Shown: positions 1 through 12,790, counted from the first letter of the stretch. The stretch: DNA of 64,000 nt from Chamaea fasciata (GCA_029207755.1 JARCOQ010000001.1:91189637-91253636); one strand, 5' to 3'. Made by a program: numbers and translations. The notes: generated from the letters alone by a model not told the origin.

Positions 1-3000
1 AATAAGCCACGAGGCAATCTATTTATAGCATAGATAGGATGTTGTTCTACTCTTCCTTTGACTTTATTAAATTTAAAACTTAAAAAAATAATAAAAGAAT
101 GTTTGTTAGCTTTCTATTAACAAGGTAAAAAGTACAGTGGAAATGTTTTTTTTTTAAAGGGAACATTGCAAAATAACACAGATACTGTTTTTCTGTGGAT
201 GATAAGGATGATAGAACCATCCAGTGGATTCAGCAACAGTGTAAAGCAGAACTACAAGAGACTATCAGGCCAGTATGAGGACAGGTGGAGCCTGCATGTG
301 CTCCAGTCCTGACCTTCTCTGCTCCAGAATCATCCTTGTTCCTGAGGACTAGGAAATTCTGCTCTTGGAAAGGGTTCCCAAAAAAATAGTCCTAAGGGTT
401 GGTTTTCGTGTTTGCTACCAAATGCCAGTGGCTCTAACAATCCTATTGCACAATGTGTACAGTGTTAACATAGTCATTTCTTTATGACAGGGAGAAATGC
501 CCCTAAGAGAGACATTTTCCTTTACAGTTCATAAATGGGACTTAACTTTTTGTGTTTTCTACACACACAAAATGAGGCTTTTTTGATCTCTATAGCAGAT
601 TTGTCTTTAATTTCTGGAATTAGAGGAAGCTTGTGATAGTGTTTTTCAGAAGGCTAGTTTGAATGGGGGAGATTAGAATGATTCTTTATTCCACATTAAC
701 TGCCTTTAAGATTTCTCCAAATGAAGGGCTACCAGCCTGCTGCTCAGTGACTAATAAATTTGATTCATCCTCACTCCCCACAGGGTTATCCTCCTTCTTA
801 CTAATGTTTGACATTTTACATTTTAATTAAAATCACCCTCCAAGCAGCAAACCACTAAGAGAGTGACAGATATTCCTGCTGCAACAAGATATAAGAAAAA
901 AGGGCAATTTGCTAACTGTATCTTCAATAGTGCCTCTCACTTATTTGCTACGTGAGCACCTAATATGTGTGTGTGTGTTAGACAAGGCAATGCCTATCCT
1001 AATGTTCGGGGTGTTATCAGTGCCTGAAGACACTATTTTTTAATGTCTGCATTCCAGTAGGAGCAACTGGGACTCAGGAGCTGCAGTGCTTGCTTGATGC
1101 TATACAAGCATGTATATCCTTCCCTCCTCTTGGGCTGCAAGTTTGTGTAGTCTAAGAGAAGGTAGAAAGGGCAAAGAAGAGGAAAGCAACTCTAAGCTTT
1201 GAAAGCAGTTGTGATAAAAATACTGCAGATTGCCTTGTCTGGCTGATGGCTGCTCCAGCCATTGCTGAGGGGCTGGTTTTATGAGACTTCCTTGCAGAGA
1301 GGAGCAGAATGAGGATGACTGGTGGATAAACCTGGTGGACAGGTGTAGAGAGGGTGTTTTTGTGACGACCTGTATTAGTCAGCATGTTAAGACATCACAA
1401 GAAGCTGAAGAGCAGGCAGGATAGCTGGTGTCAGTGGCAGCATGGAGGAGACATTTGGTGGGAAATGAAGCAAGAGGCTGGAGTGCATATGAAAGGTGTG
1501 AGGCGCATGAAGCTGGAGATCAACATCACAATGTGCTTAGAAGGAAGAGGAGGTGATGCCACTGCAGAGGGTCAATATCCCTTGCAGAGGTGAGTCTGTA
1601 GGCCTCAAGATCGGAAGTAACAAATGCTTTGATTATTTGAATAGAAAAAAGGAAAACCTGAAAATAGAACAAGGGGGCGTTTTTAACTGCTCTGTACATA
1701 AGAGACAGGATAATCCATGGCAGTTCCCCTCTAGTGTACAGAACTTGATGACAAGATGATGGTAGAGCCAAAGAGACAAGGATGGACGCAAGCAGAGGGA
1801 CAGAGCAGTGCTGTAAATACATTGATGAATTGTTGCCTGACTCTGTATGGAGAGACAGAGGAGGGAAAGATGTTGATCCACTGCCTTTGGAACAAGCATG
1901 AAACCCAGAACAAACCCATCTGCTTATGAATCTTATCTACCTTTGACAGGGAGTGCTGGTGAGACATGTCCGGGTGTTCATGACAAACCAATTCTTTTTT
2001 ATATAGCAGTGCCTGGACATGTACAATGTAAAAATTCCATCTTTCCTCATGCAGTCTAAGTGGATAAGTTGTGAGAGGGCAGTGACACAGCCTACACCTT
2101 ACTTGTTCCTAACCCAATGCAGCATCTTCCTGATTCTCACTGGTGTCTCTTCCTCCATCTCAAACCCAAAAATAAAAAATAATTTTCTCATATGCACCAA
2201 GGCTGCTGGTATTTAGAATTTCATTTCAAATGTCTTTAGAAAAGACAGCATGCAAGAAGATCTTGCAAAATCCTGCAGGTTACAGACTTGTCTGGGTCTT
2301 TCTGAATTATGATATGAAACCCAAAGGAATAGCAGAGAAATGACAACTCCCTTTCATGTGATATTGTGGCTGCCCTTAGGAGATGAACAGTGGAATATGT
2401 GACTTCTGAAGAGAAATATACTGAATGAAGAAGAAGGTGGCTTAGATATATTGGTATGAATATATGGGGAAAGAGAGAAAGCTGTAAGGCAGACGGCAAG
2501 GTTTTGCATTCAAAGCTCATTTCTCCTCCCCTCTGGAACAGAAAAGGCAGAGCAACATGGTAGTTCCTCTTGAACAGCTCAAATGATCTGCATTTAAGCA
2601 TTGCCAAAAATAATCAAGTGGGATGAACTGGTCTTCTGTAACTCCAGGGGGGCATTTGCTTTTGGTTTGCTGGAATAGCTACTAGATAAAAAACCTCTGT
2701 GTCATGTCCTCTTGGAAATAACAGCTTGGTGAATAGAAATTGCCCTAAGAAATAGTGTTTGTGTCTCCTCATGACTTGGTCCTTAGGAGGCAATTAACAA
2801 AAAATGGTAGAGGTGCCCCCTCACATCCTGACATCTCAATTTTATGTGGAAGAAAGTCTTGTGTCAGCCCTGGTAGAACCACCTTGACCACCTGAGTGCC
2901 ATTGCTGAGTGTCTTTGTGTGGTTATGATGGAGAGGATCCTGGCTATTTTCAAAAGCAAGTTTATTTGAAAACTGCAAGGGCATGCGGGTGTTTTGTCAG

Positions 3001-4726
3001 ACTTTTTGAGTGCATACACGTATGTGAAAATAGGAAGCAGACACCATGTCTCAGGAAAATGGCTACAATGCTGTACAAATGCTTACCCTCCATCAGCCAT
3101 TCCTCAGATACGTTGAGTCATAGGTTAGTCTATGGAGGCATGTAGAAGAAAAGAAGCCCAAGCTAGCTAAACGATCTGAATTTAAAGTGAACTGATTAAA
3201 TTCCATTAAATCCCTGTGTAGATGTCCTTGTTCAGAATTAAGGTAAAGTAAGATAAGTCTCATAAAGGCCAAGTTAATTCTGAAGGAGAATACGTAAGCA
3301 GAGATTTAATGCATTTTTAAATAATCCATTTTAGCAGTTAATTCAGATTAACTGTACTCAGTTTTCCTCTCTGGCAAAGCCCTTCAAGGGAACAAGATAT
3401 GGAAAAACACCAATCTGAGCAGTGCAATGTTTTTAAATATCCTGCACTGTCGACTAGAGATAATTGGTGCCACAACACTCCTGTATTGAATGGCTGCATG
3501 CAGACCTACCTGTGTTGGTACTCTTGAGGGGGACAGTGATCTTGGGAAGGACTTGCTGGGACCATCCTTGCTTCCAGGAAAAGGCTATGAGAAATGTTGA
3601 AGCATGCTGGCAAGGCCTTGGGTAACCTGCTGCCACAAGGAATTTTGATCATAAATGGGATGTCTGTGCTAGCAAAGTGAATATTCCTCACAATGAGTGT
3701 GGAATGAGCTGATACCTGTCTGCCCATAGATTGTGTGCCAGAGATGCAGGATGCAGTGTGAATCTTAATGGTTTCCCCCCTACCTGGAGTGATGTATTCT
3801 TGGGCCAAATCCTGTCTTCACTCCTTTGTGTAAACAAAGCATTGCTTAGCCCCATGCAGTCTCCAGTTTAAAAAGTCAAAACCTGGAGTTTAAGCTTTAC
3901 TATTGATTTAAAAAAAACATATTGCAAACAATATCTTAAAAGGAAATGGGAGATTATGAATAAATAATAAGGTGCATAGGTGTCCAGGGAAAATACAGCA
4001 CTCCATAAATATGGTTAAGAATTCAGTTTTACAGTAAAAAGAAAGGGCATAAAAATGTAGATGACTAAAGCAATAGGTGTGCAGAGGAATAATAATATAC
4101 CCTGAATTAAAATACACAAGTATTGGGGACTAAATTGCTTTTACTACTCTATGCATTTTTTTAAAGTACCTAGAGGCCTTCAGGTATGAGTGCTAAAATA
4201 AAAATATTATTATTATGGATTTTGGGGGGCAGATGAGTTGGGACTCAAGGATGTCTCCCGTGCCTTAGCTCTATTGCATGTGGTTAAACACATTGGGCCA
4301 AATTTATCCCTGGCTTGCTATAAATACTGTTGAAAGCACTTTGGAAAAGCACATATTAAAGCTATATGTAAAAAAGCACTGCATTTTGAGCAGGCATTTA
4401 AGGCCAGGTAAAATCAAAGACGTTCTCTCAGGTCAGTTTAGTTTTGGGCGTGGGGAGCAGTTGCTCAGTCACATTGGTCCAGTGAATCTGAAACAACAGT
4501 GCGTGAAAAGATATGGTGGCAAAATGATGGCTCCATGTGGGATACATGCTAATGCTAATCACTGGCTAGGCTATTTCTCGGTTTTTACTCATGGATTTTA
4601 TCCTAATTTTTGCTCTGATTATTATTCTGCCTCGGCGAGCACCAAGGTAACTTTTCGCCCTGTTTCACAGGGAAATTTGAGGCCAACTTTTTCTGCTGCA
4701 CTGTGGAGTTCATATAAGGAAATTTT
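1..4726. other. Non-coding unique sequence, no gene seen
   Basis: Every reading frame here is short and none encodes a domain I recognise. The DNA is moderately AT-rich, with small A/T runs, a short (TG)n at 966-978 and a short ATT run near 4204-4216. A 154-codon frame at 4278-4742 on the plus strand overlaps a possible ancient repeat and runs into a CR1, so I treat it as chance. There is no CpG-rich stretch and no convincing splice-bounded open frame. It is read as intergenic or intronic sequence. Confidence 0.75.
4294..4313. repeat. Possible trace of an old sauropsid interspersed repeat
   Basis: The string GGGCCAAATTTATCCCTGG resembles the terminal motif of an old dispersed repeat that I recall from turtle, crocodilian and bird genomes. 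A second, partial look-alike lies at 62605-62632. The match rests on memory of a short motif, no full-length element can be traced, and the family name is unknown to me. Confidence 0.25.
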
Positions 4727-5040
4727 TCATAGAACTGCTTAGATTGAAAAAAACTTCTAAGACCATCAAGTCCAACCATTAACCTAACACTGCCAAGTTC
4801 CTCACTAAACCACGCCCCTCAAGGCCACACATACATGGTTTTAAAGACCTCAAGTGATGGTGACTCAATTATTTATCTAGGTAGCCTGTCCCAGTACTTG
4901 ACAGCTCTTTCTGAAAAGTTTTTGCCTCTAAGATTCAATCTAAACCTCTCCTGAAACAACTTGAGGTCATTCCCTCTCATCCTATTGGTGGCACTTGGGA
5001 GATGAGACCACCCTTCACCTGGCTACAACCCACAGAAAGA
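4727..5040 (-). mobile_element. CR1 LINE 3' end fragment, minus orientation
   Basis: This is a 5'-truncated piece of the chicken-repeat-1 non-LTR retrotransposon. On the plus strand it opens with a degenerate TCATAGAA terminus, followed by the characteristic blocks 'accatcaagtccaacc', 'taacctaacactgccaag', 'gatggtgactca' and 'cagtacttgacagc', then the 'aatctaaacctctcctg' block and 'ctggctacaaccc'. CATAGAA-type termini on the plus strand mark the 3' end of a minus-strand copy. Only 3' UTR-proximal sequence remains, with no reverse-transcriptase frame. Many substitutions against the family pattern point to an old insertion. Confidence 0.93.
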
Positions 5041-7479
5041 AGATGGCATGCTGGGGCTCAGCATGGCATTTGCTCAGCACCTGTGTAAGCAGCTTGTGCA
5101 AGCATGCAAGCTGCTTCATAGTGAATCTGCACACCTGAGTGGAAGAGGATGTGGTGCAGGGGTGAGCCGTGGCACCCAAATCAGCACTGCTGAGTACTCA
5201 GAGAGAGAAATGGTCAGGGACGGAGCTGGAAAGTAGGAGTGGTCATTATGGTCACCAGGCTGGCCATAATGAAGCTATCACATAAAAACTCTGGCAAGAA
5301 GCTGAGCTTGTCTAGGGCAGACAGTAGAGTTGGAAGAGGTCGTGCTCCCAGCCTTTTCACTCCCTGGTTGAGCAGGGAGCATCACACGGACATTTTGAGG
5401 CTTTATCCTATTTTTGTCCCCTTCATTTAAATGCTGTGCTCTGCAGAGAAGGAGAAGGGAGGGTTCAGTCTTGTCTGCCTCTGGTTTGCATCTGTGCTAT
5501 ATCAAGATTTGTTTGTGTGTGAGTCTTAAAATCTGTGTAGTGAGTTAATGGGTTGCATAAATGAAGAGATATCTGTCTTTTCTAGATGCTCTCAGATGCT
5601 TTGACATGTAATACTTGCCTTTTGCCTTTTATTTCTATTTCTGGTAGTTGAAAATATCCCACTAGTTGCCATGCAAGCAGCTTGTACCTCATATGGCTTG
5701 GGTTTGTTATCTTGCACTTTCCTGTGTGGAGGGACTCTTGACCTCAGTGCAGAAATGGCTTCAATGTACAAAGGGTGTGAGGGGAAGCTCAATTTTCAGT
5801 TTCCTTTAAAGTAGAGGGATCACCCAGGCTAAAAGGATCGAGGTGTTTCCAGAGGTGTGCAGACATTTCTGTGATGGCTGCTGTGCCTTCTGGGAGTTTT
5901 GAGTCTAATGGATGATGTCCTGCTGCACTGCTTCAGCACAAGAAGCCTGCCAGAAGTCAGTCAACTCCTAGCAAGATCAAAGAATAGCTGCCACTGATTT
6001 TTAAGGCTGCATGGCTATAGACTGGAGCAGGTGTGCAAATGATTCCTAGGGATCATGCTTTATTTTGGTTATAAGAGTAAAAATAGGGTTATCCTCTCAG
6101 AAAGACAATTTAAGCCCCTCTCATTCTTCAAGCTGAGCAAAGCCCTTTCTTATCATATCATTTTCTTGATCACTGTTTCCTGAACAAAGGTAGGTGAGTA
6201 TGAGGTAGTAGAGCTATCTGTATTTTAACTATGTAGCAATGCAGTGTTGTTAAAACTATGGATCAGGCAATTGGATCAATAGGAGAAAAAAATACCCAAA
6301 ATTTCCATGCGAAACTCAGTGACACAAAAAGAGCAACTCTGCATCAGCTCAGGGCCTTTGAATGTCTTCTCTCCAGTGATGCAAGCAATATCATTACTTC
6401 CTCCCAGGTGAAAGTGCTCCTTAAAGTGGGGAATAGCAGACAGAGCAAACTGTCCTGGTGACCCAGTTTGAATCTTGGCCTCATCTGCACAGTGGTGCCA
6501 AACTGGTGTTATGAAAAAGCAGGTTCAAATGCAATGCTGGTGCCCATGCCTCTGCTCTGCTGCTCCAAGTGATGGAGGAGCCAGGACTGGCACCCTTCAG
6601 CAGGGTAGCTGACAAGGGCAGCTCAGGCCCTCTGTACTGTGACAGGATTCTCAAAATAAACCCTGCAAATGGCTTTTGGGTAACCCACTGCCTTTACGGA
6701 GGGACTCCTGGGCTGTACAAGCTCTTCCCTGCCATCCATCCTCGTGGTCATCCTCCAACGGCACAGACACAATGAGCTCACATCTCGGCTGGATGGTTCT
6801 AACCCTTTGGCTGTTCCTGGCACTGAAGTCTGTCTTTCTGCTCCGTTTCTGTTCCACAAAAAGGCAAGTGATGTTTTGCCATTCCATGGGTGGGTTGTGA
6901 AGATGTAAAGCACTTTGGGGGAGATAAGTCCTGCAGGCATCCTATTTTGCAGAGCCTTGTGCCTCTCCCTGAGTTTGAAGCACTGAGATCTGCCAGCTGC
7001 TTTTCCAAGTCAGGAGCCCAAAGCATCTGCATGGAGTGGGACTGACACACCTTGGGCACAGTTCTGGGGACATAAATGTGACAAAGGAAGAAGAAAAAGT
7101 AATACCACCTCACTTTTTTCCATCTCCTTTTTTCCAGATGGTAGGTTTTGCTCCTTTCCTTGTTGCAGAGTAATGGAGGGTGGCAGCGGCATGGCCAGGC
7201 TGCCTCTGGGGTCATGGCAGCTGCTGTGACAAAAGGGAGCATGGTGGGCTGGCTGGATTAGGGAGTGTGCTTGCAGGAGGCAGCAAAAGTTTACATTTGT
7301 GAGAGCAAAGTGAAGAAGCGTGGGATTGGAGAACACTGGGTGCTGCCATACAAGCACCATAGCCCCAAGTCTAATGGGTAATAGAGTCATTAATTCTGCT
7401 GATTAACTTGGCCTTGGGGTTCATGGAAATGACATCCACCTCCTTTTTTTTTTTTTCTTTTTTCTTTTTCTTTTTTTTT
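5041..7479. other. Non-coding unique sequence with a terminal polypyrimidine tract
   Basis: No supported gene. Frames of up to about 147 codons occur on the minus strand at 6623-7390, but they overlap one another in different frames and show no domain, so they look like chance openings in mildly GC-richer DNA. The stretch ends in a near-pure pyrimidine run at about 7437-7479. Confidence 0.7.
7437..7479. repeat. Polypyrimidine (T/C) tract
   Basis: About 43 bases are almost entirely T with scattered C. It is followed within 100 bases by a purine-rich stretch on the same strand. Tracts of this kind are common in introns and intergenic DNA. No acceptor AG with an open exon follows immediately. 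Confidence 0.85.
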
Positions 7480-7740
7480 AAGCTCAAACTGTGGAACGAG
7501 GGAGCATAAAAAAACAAGCTAATTAGAGAGAAATCAGGAGAAAAGAAGCAGGAAGAAAAGAGAAGACAGTCTGAGCATTAATGAGACTGATTTGGGAAGA
7601 GGATGTGACAAGCTCTTCAAAAGCATTATTGTCAAATGTGTCACTGTTTCATAGACGGCTACTGCTACCTTTGAGCTTCACGCTGATAGTTAATGATTTG
7701 AAACTATAAAAAGATTGAAAAGGTAAAAGAGAAAATGGTA
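7480..7740. promoter_or_regulatory. Candidate conserved regulatory block with TAATTA and HNF1-like sites
   Basis: A unique AT-rich block with a TAATTA homeodomain core at 7520-7525, ATTAAT at 7577-7582, and GTTAATGATT at 7689-7698. The last matches most of the palindromic HNF1 pattern. The block reads like vertebrate conserved non-coding sequence: no repeats, sustained complexity and clustered homeodomain cores. Conservation itself was not tested, so function is inference. Confidence 0.3.
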
Positions 7741-8039
7741 GACTTGACTGGATTTTAATGAGAGTCCCCCCCTTCCCACTTTTCTGTTTTTCCATATGAA
7801 GCAGCCTTGGAAAGTAGAAAAAAAGTTGTTTCCCCCTGCCTGCTTGCTCTCTCAAGGCAAAAAATGTTTACAAAGGAGAAGGGAGAGTGCAGAGGTCCAT
7901 CTGTCTCGCTCTGACCACCATCCATCTTCCCTTCCTCAAACCCTCAGCTCTCCCATTCACTGTCAAACAGTGGTGGGGCTGTGGTTGTACAGGCAGAGGA
8001 CTGACAAAAATAAGCTGAGATTGATGGAAGAGACAGCTA

Positions 8040-8390
8040 TAGCTCTTGTTTGTTTTTTTGTGACGTGCTGAGCAGAAGCAGTCTTCACACTGTGAAATGT
8101 AACAAAGAAATCTAAAGTGATTACACAGGTTCATTTGTCAGTATCACTACTCCAGCTATTGCTGTGTGCAACAATGAGATGACAAGGCATTTATTGCTGA
8201 TGGTTGGTTATTAGCCGCATTATAGGAAACATTAGCACAGTCTAGGATATATAGACCACGGAGACAATAGCTTTCTGGGCTCCAAACTCAGCAGGGTAGC
8301 CTTGTCATTAAATTTGGTGGCACCAATTTAATTTTTTTCTTTACAATAAATTGAAAGGAAACTTTGAAAACTAAGTCTGTAACCCTGTAT
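8040..8390. promoter_or_regulatory. Candidate conserved regulatory block with a long bulged inverted repeat
   Basis: Unique sequence of even complexity containing a SOX-like ACAAT core near 8170, ATTA cores, and isolated CpGs in an otherwise CpG-poor setting. At 8307-8332 there is an inverted repeat with 11-base arms, one bulged T and a 3-base centre. No open frame spans it. The enhancer interpretation is inference from texture and motif density only. Confidence 0.35.
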
Positions 8391-8769
8391 TTACCTTAAG
8401 ACTGATCAGCACGCTTTCTTTGGATGCTACATTTTGTATCTGAAAAGCTGTGCAACCCAGCAGGCCAGCAAATCTAAAACATGCAGTGGAAAAGCCTTGT
8501 GATCAGCCTCTTGGCTGATCCCATCACTGCCTTCCAGCCCTGTCCTCCAAAATGCCCCTCTGCTACTGGGGTGGACCAGGTTCTTCCTCAACAAGTCAGA
8601 AGCAAACATACAAGGAGAAAAGGCTTCCATAAACTTTTGTTATGACCTTTGTCTTGCTCTTATCTTTCCCAGGCCTGTTCATATTTTGCTTGTCTTGCCT
8701 GGGTCCTTTAGGGTCAGATCTTGGTATCTCTCCCATCCTTGCAAATGGTCCTGTAGAAGTCACCGTTAG

Positions 8770-9316
8770 TCATAGAATTGTGGAATGTCGTGGGCTGAAA
8801 AAGAAAGATCATCCAGTTCCAGTGGCCCCTCCAATGGCCCCTCCAGGAGCAGGGACATCTTCCACTAGACCAGACTGCTCAGGGCCCCATCCTGGCTTTG
8901 AACAGCTGGCCTTAAATACTTTCACAGATGGGGCATCCACAACTTCTCTGGGCAACCCTTTCCAGCACCTCACAACCCTAATGGTAAAGAATTTCTTCCT
9001 AATATCTCACCTAAAGCTACTCTCAGTTGGAATCCATTCTCCCGTGTCCTGTCCCTGCTTGCCCTTGTAAAAAATCCCTCTCCATTTTTCATGTAGGCTT
9101 CCCAGGTACTGGAAAGCCACCATCAGTTCATCCTGAAGCCATCTCTTCTCCAGGCTGAAAAATCAGAATTCTGTCAGGCTTTCCTCATAGGAGAGGTACT
9201 TCATCCCTCTGATCATTTTGGTGTCTGTCATCTGGACTCATTCCAACAGGCCCATGTTCTTCCTGTGCTGGGGACCCCAGTGCTGGATGCAGTGCTTCAG
9301 GTGGGGTCTCACCAGA
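8770..9316 (-). mobile_element. CR1 LINE 3' end fragment, minus orientation (about 550 bp)
   Basis: The plus strand starts with TCATAGAATTGTGGAATG, the usual reverse-complemented CR1 terminus, then 'gatcatccagttcc'. It continues through 'gatggggcatccacaac', 'ctctgggcaaccctttccag', 'aagaatttcttcctaatat', 'tcttctccaggctgaa', 'cctttgatcattttggt'-like sequence and 'gaccccagtgctggatgca', ending near 'ggtggggtctcaccagag'. These are the ordered blocks of the CR1 3' region in antisense. A frame of about 140 codons on the plus strand runs across the element and is an artefact of it. The copy is 5'-truncated and moderately diverged. Confidence 0.97.
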
Positions 9317-11819
9317 GAAAAAGAGTCTTTGACAGTGTAGACTGAGTATGGAAAGTAAAAGTTTGGCATGCATGGGACGTGACTGGATGACTGCCATGTT
9401 TATTAAGCCATAAAAGAACATGCCTGTTCTGTGGCAGAGCTGTGTTTGCACAGTGGTGCGAAGCCAGCCCTCAGTTCTGGGGTGAAGGGCCTACTTTTTG
9501 TAGCCTTTCAGTACTGAATTTTGCAGTAAAACTAAAAATTCTGGTGGTGGCTTGTTCTTTTCAAAGAAGGTTTTTTTATTACATAATTCATTTTCTTATT
9601 AACTCAGTCAGTGAGTAATATATTCCTTGTTCCATTTTTTTCTGACACTCGGTTTCAGTTTATTTTATGCTACCATCAGATTTCCAGAATGCCCCAGATT
9701 TTGGCACTGACAGGACTTAAATAAACTGAAACAGTTGTCCTGGGAAAGTTGGAGGTTTTGACAGCTGCATGAGGGATCATGGGACTTCAGCCCATAAAAT
9801 ATCAGTGTAAGGGGAATTACAATGTTTTAAAAACCACTATCACTTGATAAGATTGTAAATAGCAACAGGAGCTGTATTTGAACAAATTCAGGCGAAACCC
9901 AAGTACCTTTGAATGTAAAAATGAAATTTTGATGGAATTTCTTAATCACCAGATTTACATGAATGAGGTGTGGATTGGTTTTTTTTTTTTTGTTATGAAA
10001 TTTTTCATAACCTGTGTCCTATATACTGTCTGCCTAGCAGCGAATTTAATCTAAACTGTTTGTTCTGGATTCACTGATCAGAGAAGTAACCTGAAAAGAT
10101 TCTGCCAGACTCACGCCCTTAAGATTCATCAGTCAGGTTGTAAATTTTATTGCATTTTTGAGGTTAAAAAGGCGGTAATTTTTTTCTAAACTGCATTCAC
10201 CAAAGGTGTGTGCAAAAAGTTGATACTGTCAGGTCTCTTACATTTATTGAGCAAGGTGATTTTGCCCCCCACTAGACACACTTGGGGCCACATCATCTGT
10301 CTTTGCCCAGCAATTAATTTTACCTTGAACTACACAAAGAATACTGTTTCCTGCAATTTAGGCATCACTGAGCCATTCTCTCGGTATTTCTGCTCTTGTG
10401 TTAATTTTGTCGTTGCTTCCAAATTCCTGCTGAAATCCTGTGATTTCAGTGAAATCTGAAAATATAGGGAACTGATGGCACCATAAATTGGTTTCAATTA
10501 AAGAATGTGTGCCTGCTGAGCTGGGGTCCCTTGGAACAAATATCCCTCCTAAAATGGATAGATAGCAACACCTGTGATCCAGCTTTCAAATGAGGAAATC
10601 TTGTAAAAAAACCAGAGCAAATACTTTAATTTAACAACAAAAATATTAAACATCATCAACAACAATAGTAATAATAATAGTAATAATAATATCATGTCAC
10701 TCCAGACACGAGAGGGTTTGAAAGGATAGCCATTAGGTCTAAATCTATGGTGGCAATTCAGATTCAAATAAGAATTAAATATCTGTTGAGGCCATAAAGC
10801 TTGAAACTTGTCACAGAAGAGGCATCTAAACTCTCTGAAAAGAAAGCAATCTCTATTTGAGAGCACACAGGCATTTCTAACGAGTAGGGTCTGATGAGTC
10901 AGCATTTCAGTTACTGAGTTAATGCAGCATTTGGCAGCTAAGCTAGAAAAAAAGAGTATAAAAAAGCCCTTTGGCATGAACTTTGCTTCTGAGATATATG
11001 CAGTGAGTGTATCTCTGAGGAGTGGGAAGGTTTTTGAAGTTATAACAGAGGCTGTTTTAATTTGGGGCAGGCTCATTAAGGAACATGGTTTAAAAACATA
11101 GATTTTGTTCCCTCTGGCTGTACACTGTGCTTCAGACTAAACTTGGCAAAGACAAAATACAATCCAAGAGAAGGTATCTGTATTGTAAGATAAAATGCTT
11201 CAAAGACTGCCTGCTTTGTGGCTGGCTCAGATCAGATAAGGGCTGCATCTGTCATACCCTCCTCGTGGTGTAAACCAGAGCTAGAGGTATTAAGGGGTAT
11301 GCTAAGATGACGTGTCAAAATTTAATTTAAATCCTACTGCAGTCAAAAAGGCCAAATCTTTCAAAACATTAGATGTTTAGCAGCAGTTGGTGCCAATGGA
11401 GTTTTGTTGCCTGAAAGGGAAATGGTGAAAAATGACATAAAGTAGCAGTTAGCAGCTCTGTGTGTTGGTCCCACCTATTGTCACAGCTTCACTCAGGCAG
11501 GGACCCACCTTGGTCTCTGTAAAGGCTGAGCTGTATTTCTGCTTGCTCTTCTCACAGTTTCCACATGGAATGTTAAGGTTGGCTTTCAATATGCAACTTA
11601 TGGAGGAAGGGCAATGTCTGCTTTTCAACTGAGACTGAAATGTTAGACTAAAACTTGGACTTCAGATCAGCAAGAATTAATACACGAGAGAGCAGCAAGT
11701 AACTGATGACACACTTATAGGAAATGGATTTAAAAAAAGGTAAATTGTTCTTTCCCTTAAGAGGATGCCAAACTTTCAGAGTAAAGTATTGACCAGCTAT
11801 CCATTACAAATGATACACA
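9317..11819. other. Non-coding unique sequence, no gene seen
   Basis: No domain-bearing frame. The stretch holds a T-run near 9979-9991 followed by a perfect 8-base inverted repeat (TTATGAAA/TTTCATAA, 9993-10010), and an AAT-rich run at 10664-10691. The 175-codon minus-strand frame at 10549-11076 contains a leucine run produced by the AAT repeat and is not credible as a protein. Confidence 0.7.
10664..10691. repeat. Imperfect (TAA)n trinucleotide repeat
   Basis: Two runs of TAATAATAAT separated by AG, preceded by CATCATCAACAACAA. This is a short impure microsatellite that could be length-variable. It creates a spurious poly-leucine stretch on the minus strand. Confidence 0.9.
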
Positions 11820-11900
11820 GGTATTTCAGACAAAGGATTTTATTGTTACAATTAATCATTATTTATGTCATGACTGACCCTCTGAAGACCTACTGAAACC
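11820..11900. promoter_or_regulatory. Candidate regulatory block with inverted SOX-like pair
   Basis: ATTGTTACAAT at 11842-11852 is a perfect inverted pair of the ATTGT/ACAAT core bound by SOX-family HMG proteins, directly followed by TTAATCATTATTTATG with homeodomain cores. The arrangement is visible; binding is not. The block is small and may be chance in AT-rich DNA. Confidence 0.25.
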
Positions 11901-12589
11901 GGATCACTGATGAACCAGACCCAACAAATACTAAGAATTCATAGCTTAAATGCATAAGAGAGCCATGAGAAAGAGCTGTCTTATAAAAGCAGCACAGTGA
12001 GCTGCTGTGGAGAGAGCACCCAGCCTGAAAGCTGCAGCCGAGTCCTTGTGGCTGCCTCTGCCTGAGCAGTGTGATTGCTGCCCTGAGCTAAGACTTGATG
12101 AGGCTGCAGGACCCAGGTTAAGTTCTCAGCCCAGGACTGGGCTGGAAAACATGGTTGAGTGGCTTGGAAGTGGCACAGCAGCCTTTAGCATGGTGCTGTG
12201 TGTGTTTGTGCACCAGTAGCACATCCACTACTGCAGCCAGCCGGCCATGCAGGGCATCCCTCCTTCCCCTGGACTGTGTTTGCCTTCCCGTGTGCACGTG
12301 CAAAGAGCACCAACGGAGGAAAATCAAACTAATGAACAAACACTCAGAGTTGACCCTGAATGTTTGTGGTTGGTAGATTAAAACAAAGCTTATTGCAGGA
12401 GAGTTGCTCAGGATGACCCTTGGAATTTCACTTTTAAAGGTCAGATGGTGAAAATCACTGCTTTGCTGCTTGTAGGAAGGAGAGTTTAGCTGTAAGGTCA
12501 CTTTGTTTTCACACTCTCGGAAATGTTACCTCCACCCTTCACAGGGAATGTAAATCAAGTAAAAAACCACCCAGCAGGGTTATCAGGGT

Positions 12590-12790
12590 AACACTAAATC
12601 AACACCAGCTGCAGCTGCTAGGGGTGAATGTAAAATTTACAGTGAGGCATATGTCTATTGCTACTGAGTGATTAGCAGTATTTTCAATTAAAACACGCAA
12701 AGACCGAGATGATTTTTATTTCAGTGGTCTAAATAAAAGCAAACTTTTAGGCCAAACTAATCCAGGTTTTTAATTCAGTGTTCATGGTGT
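12590..12790. promoter_or_regulatory. Candidate conserved AT-rich block
   Basis: A unique block of about 200 bases with GATTAG, CAATTAAAA, CTAATCC and TTTAATTC cores in close order and no repeat signature. The texture resembles deeply conserved vertebrate enhancers, but conservation was not tested. Confidence 0.27.

Noticed and set aside
4278..4742. 154-codon plus-strand reading frame
   Set aside because: No domain, unusual composition with many aromatic residues, runs into a CR1 terminus. Judged a chance frame.
8642..9070. 142-codon plus-strand frame
   Set aside because: Most of it reads through the antisense CR1 fragment that starts at 8770, so it is repeat-derived.
10549..11076. 175-codon minus-strand frame
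   Set aside because: Its leucine run is produced by the AAT repeat at 10664-10691, and no domain is present.
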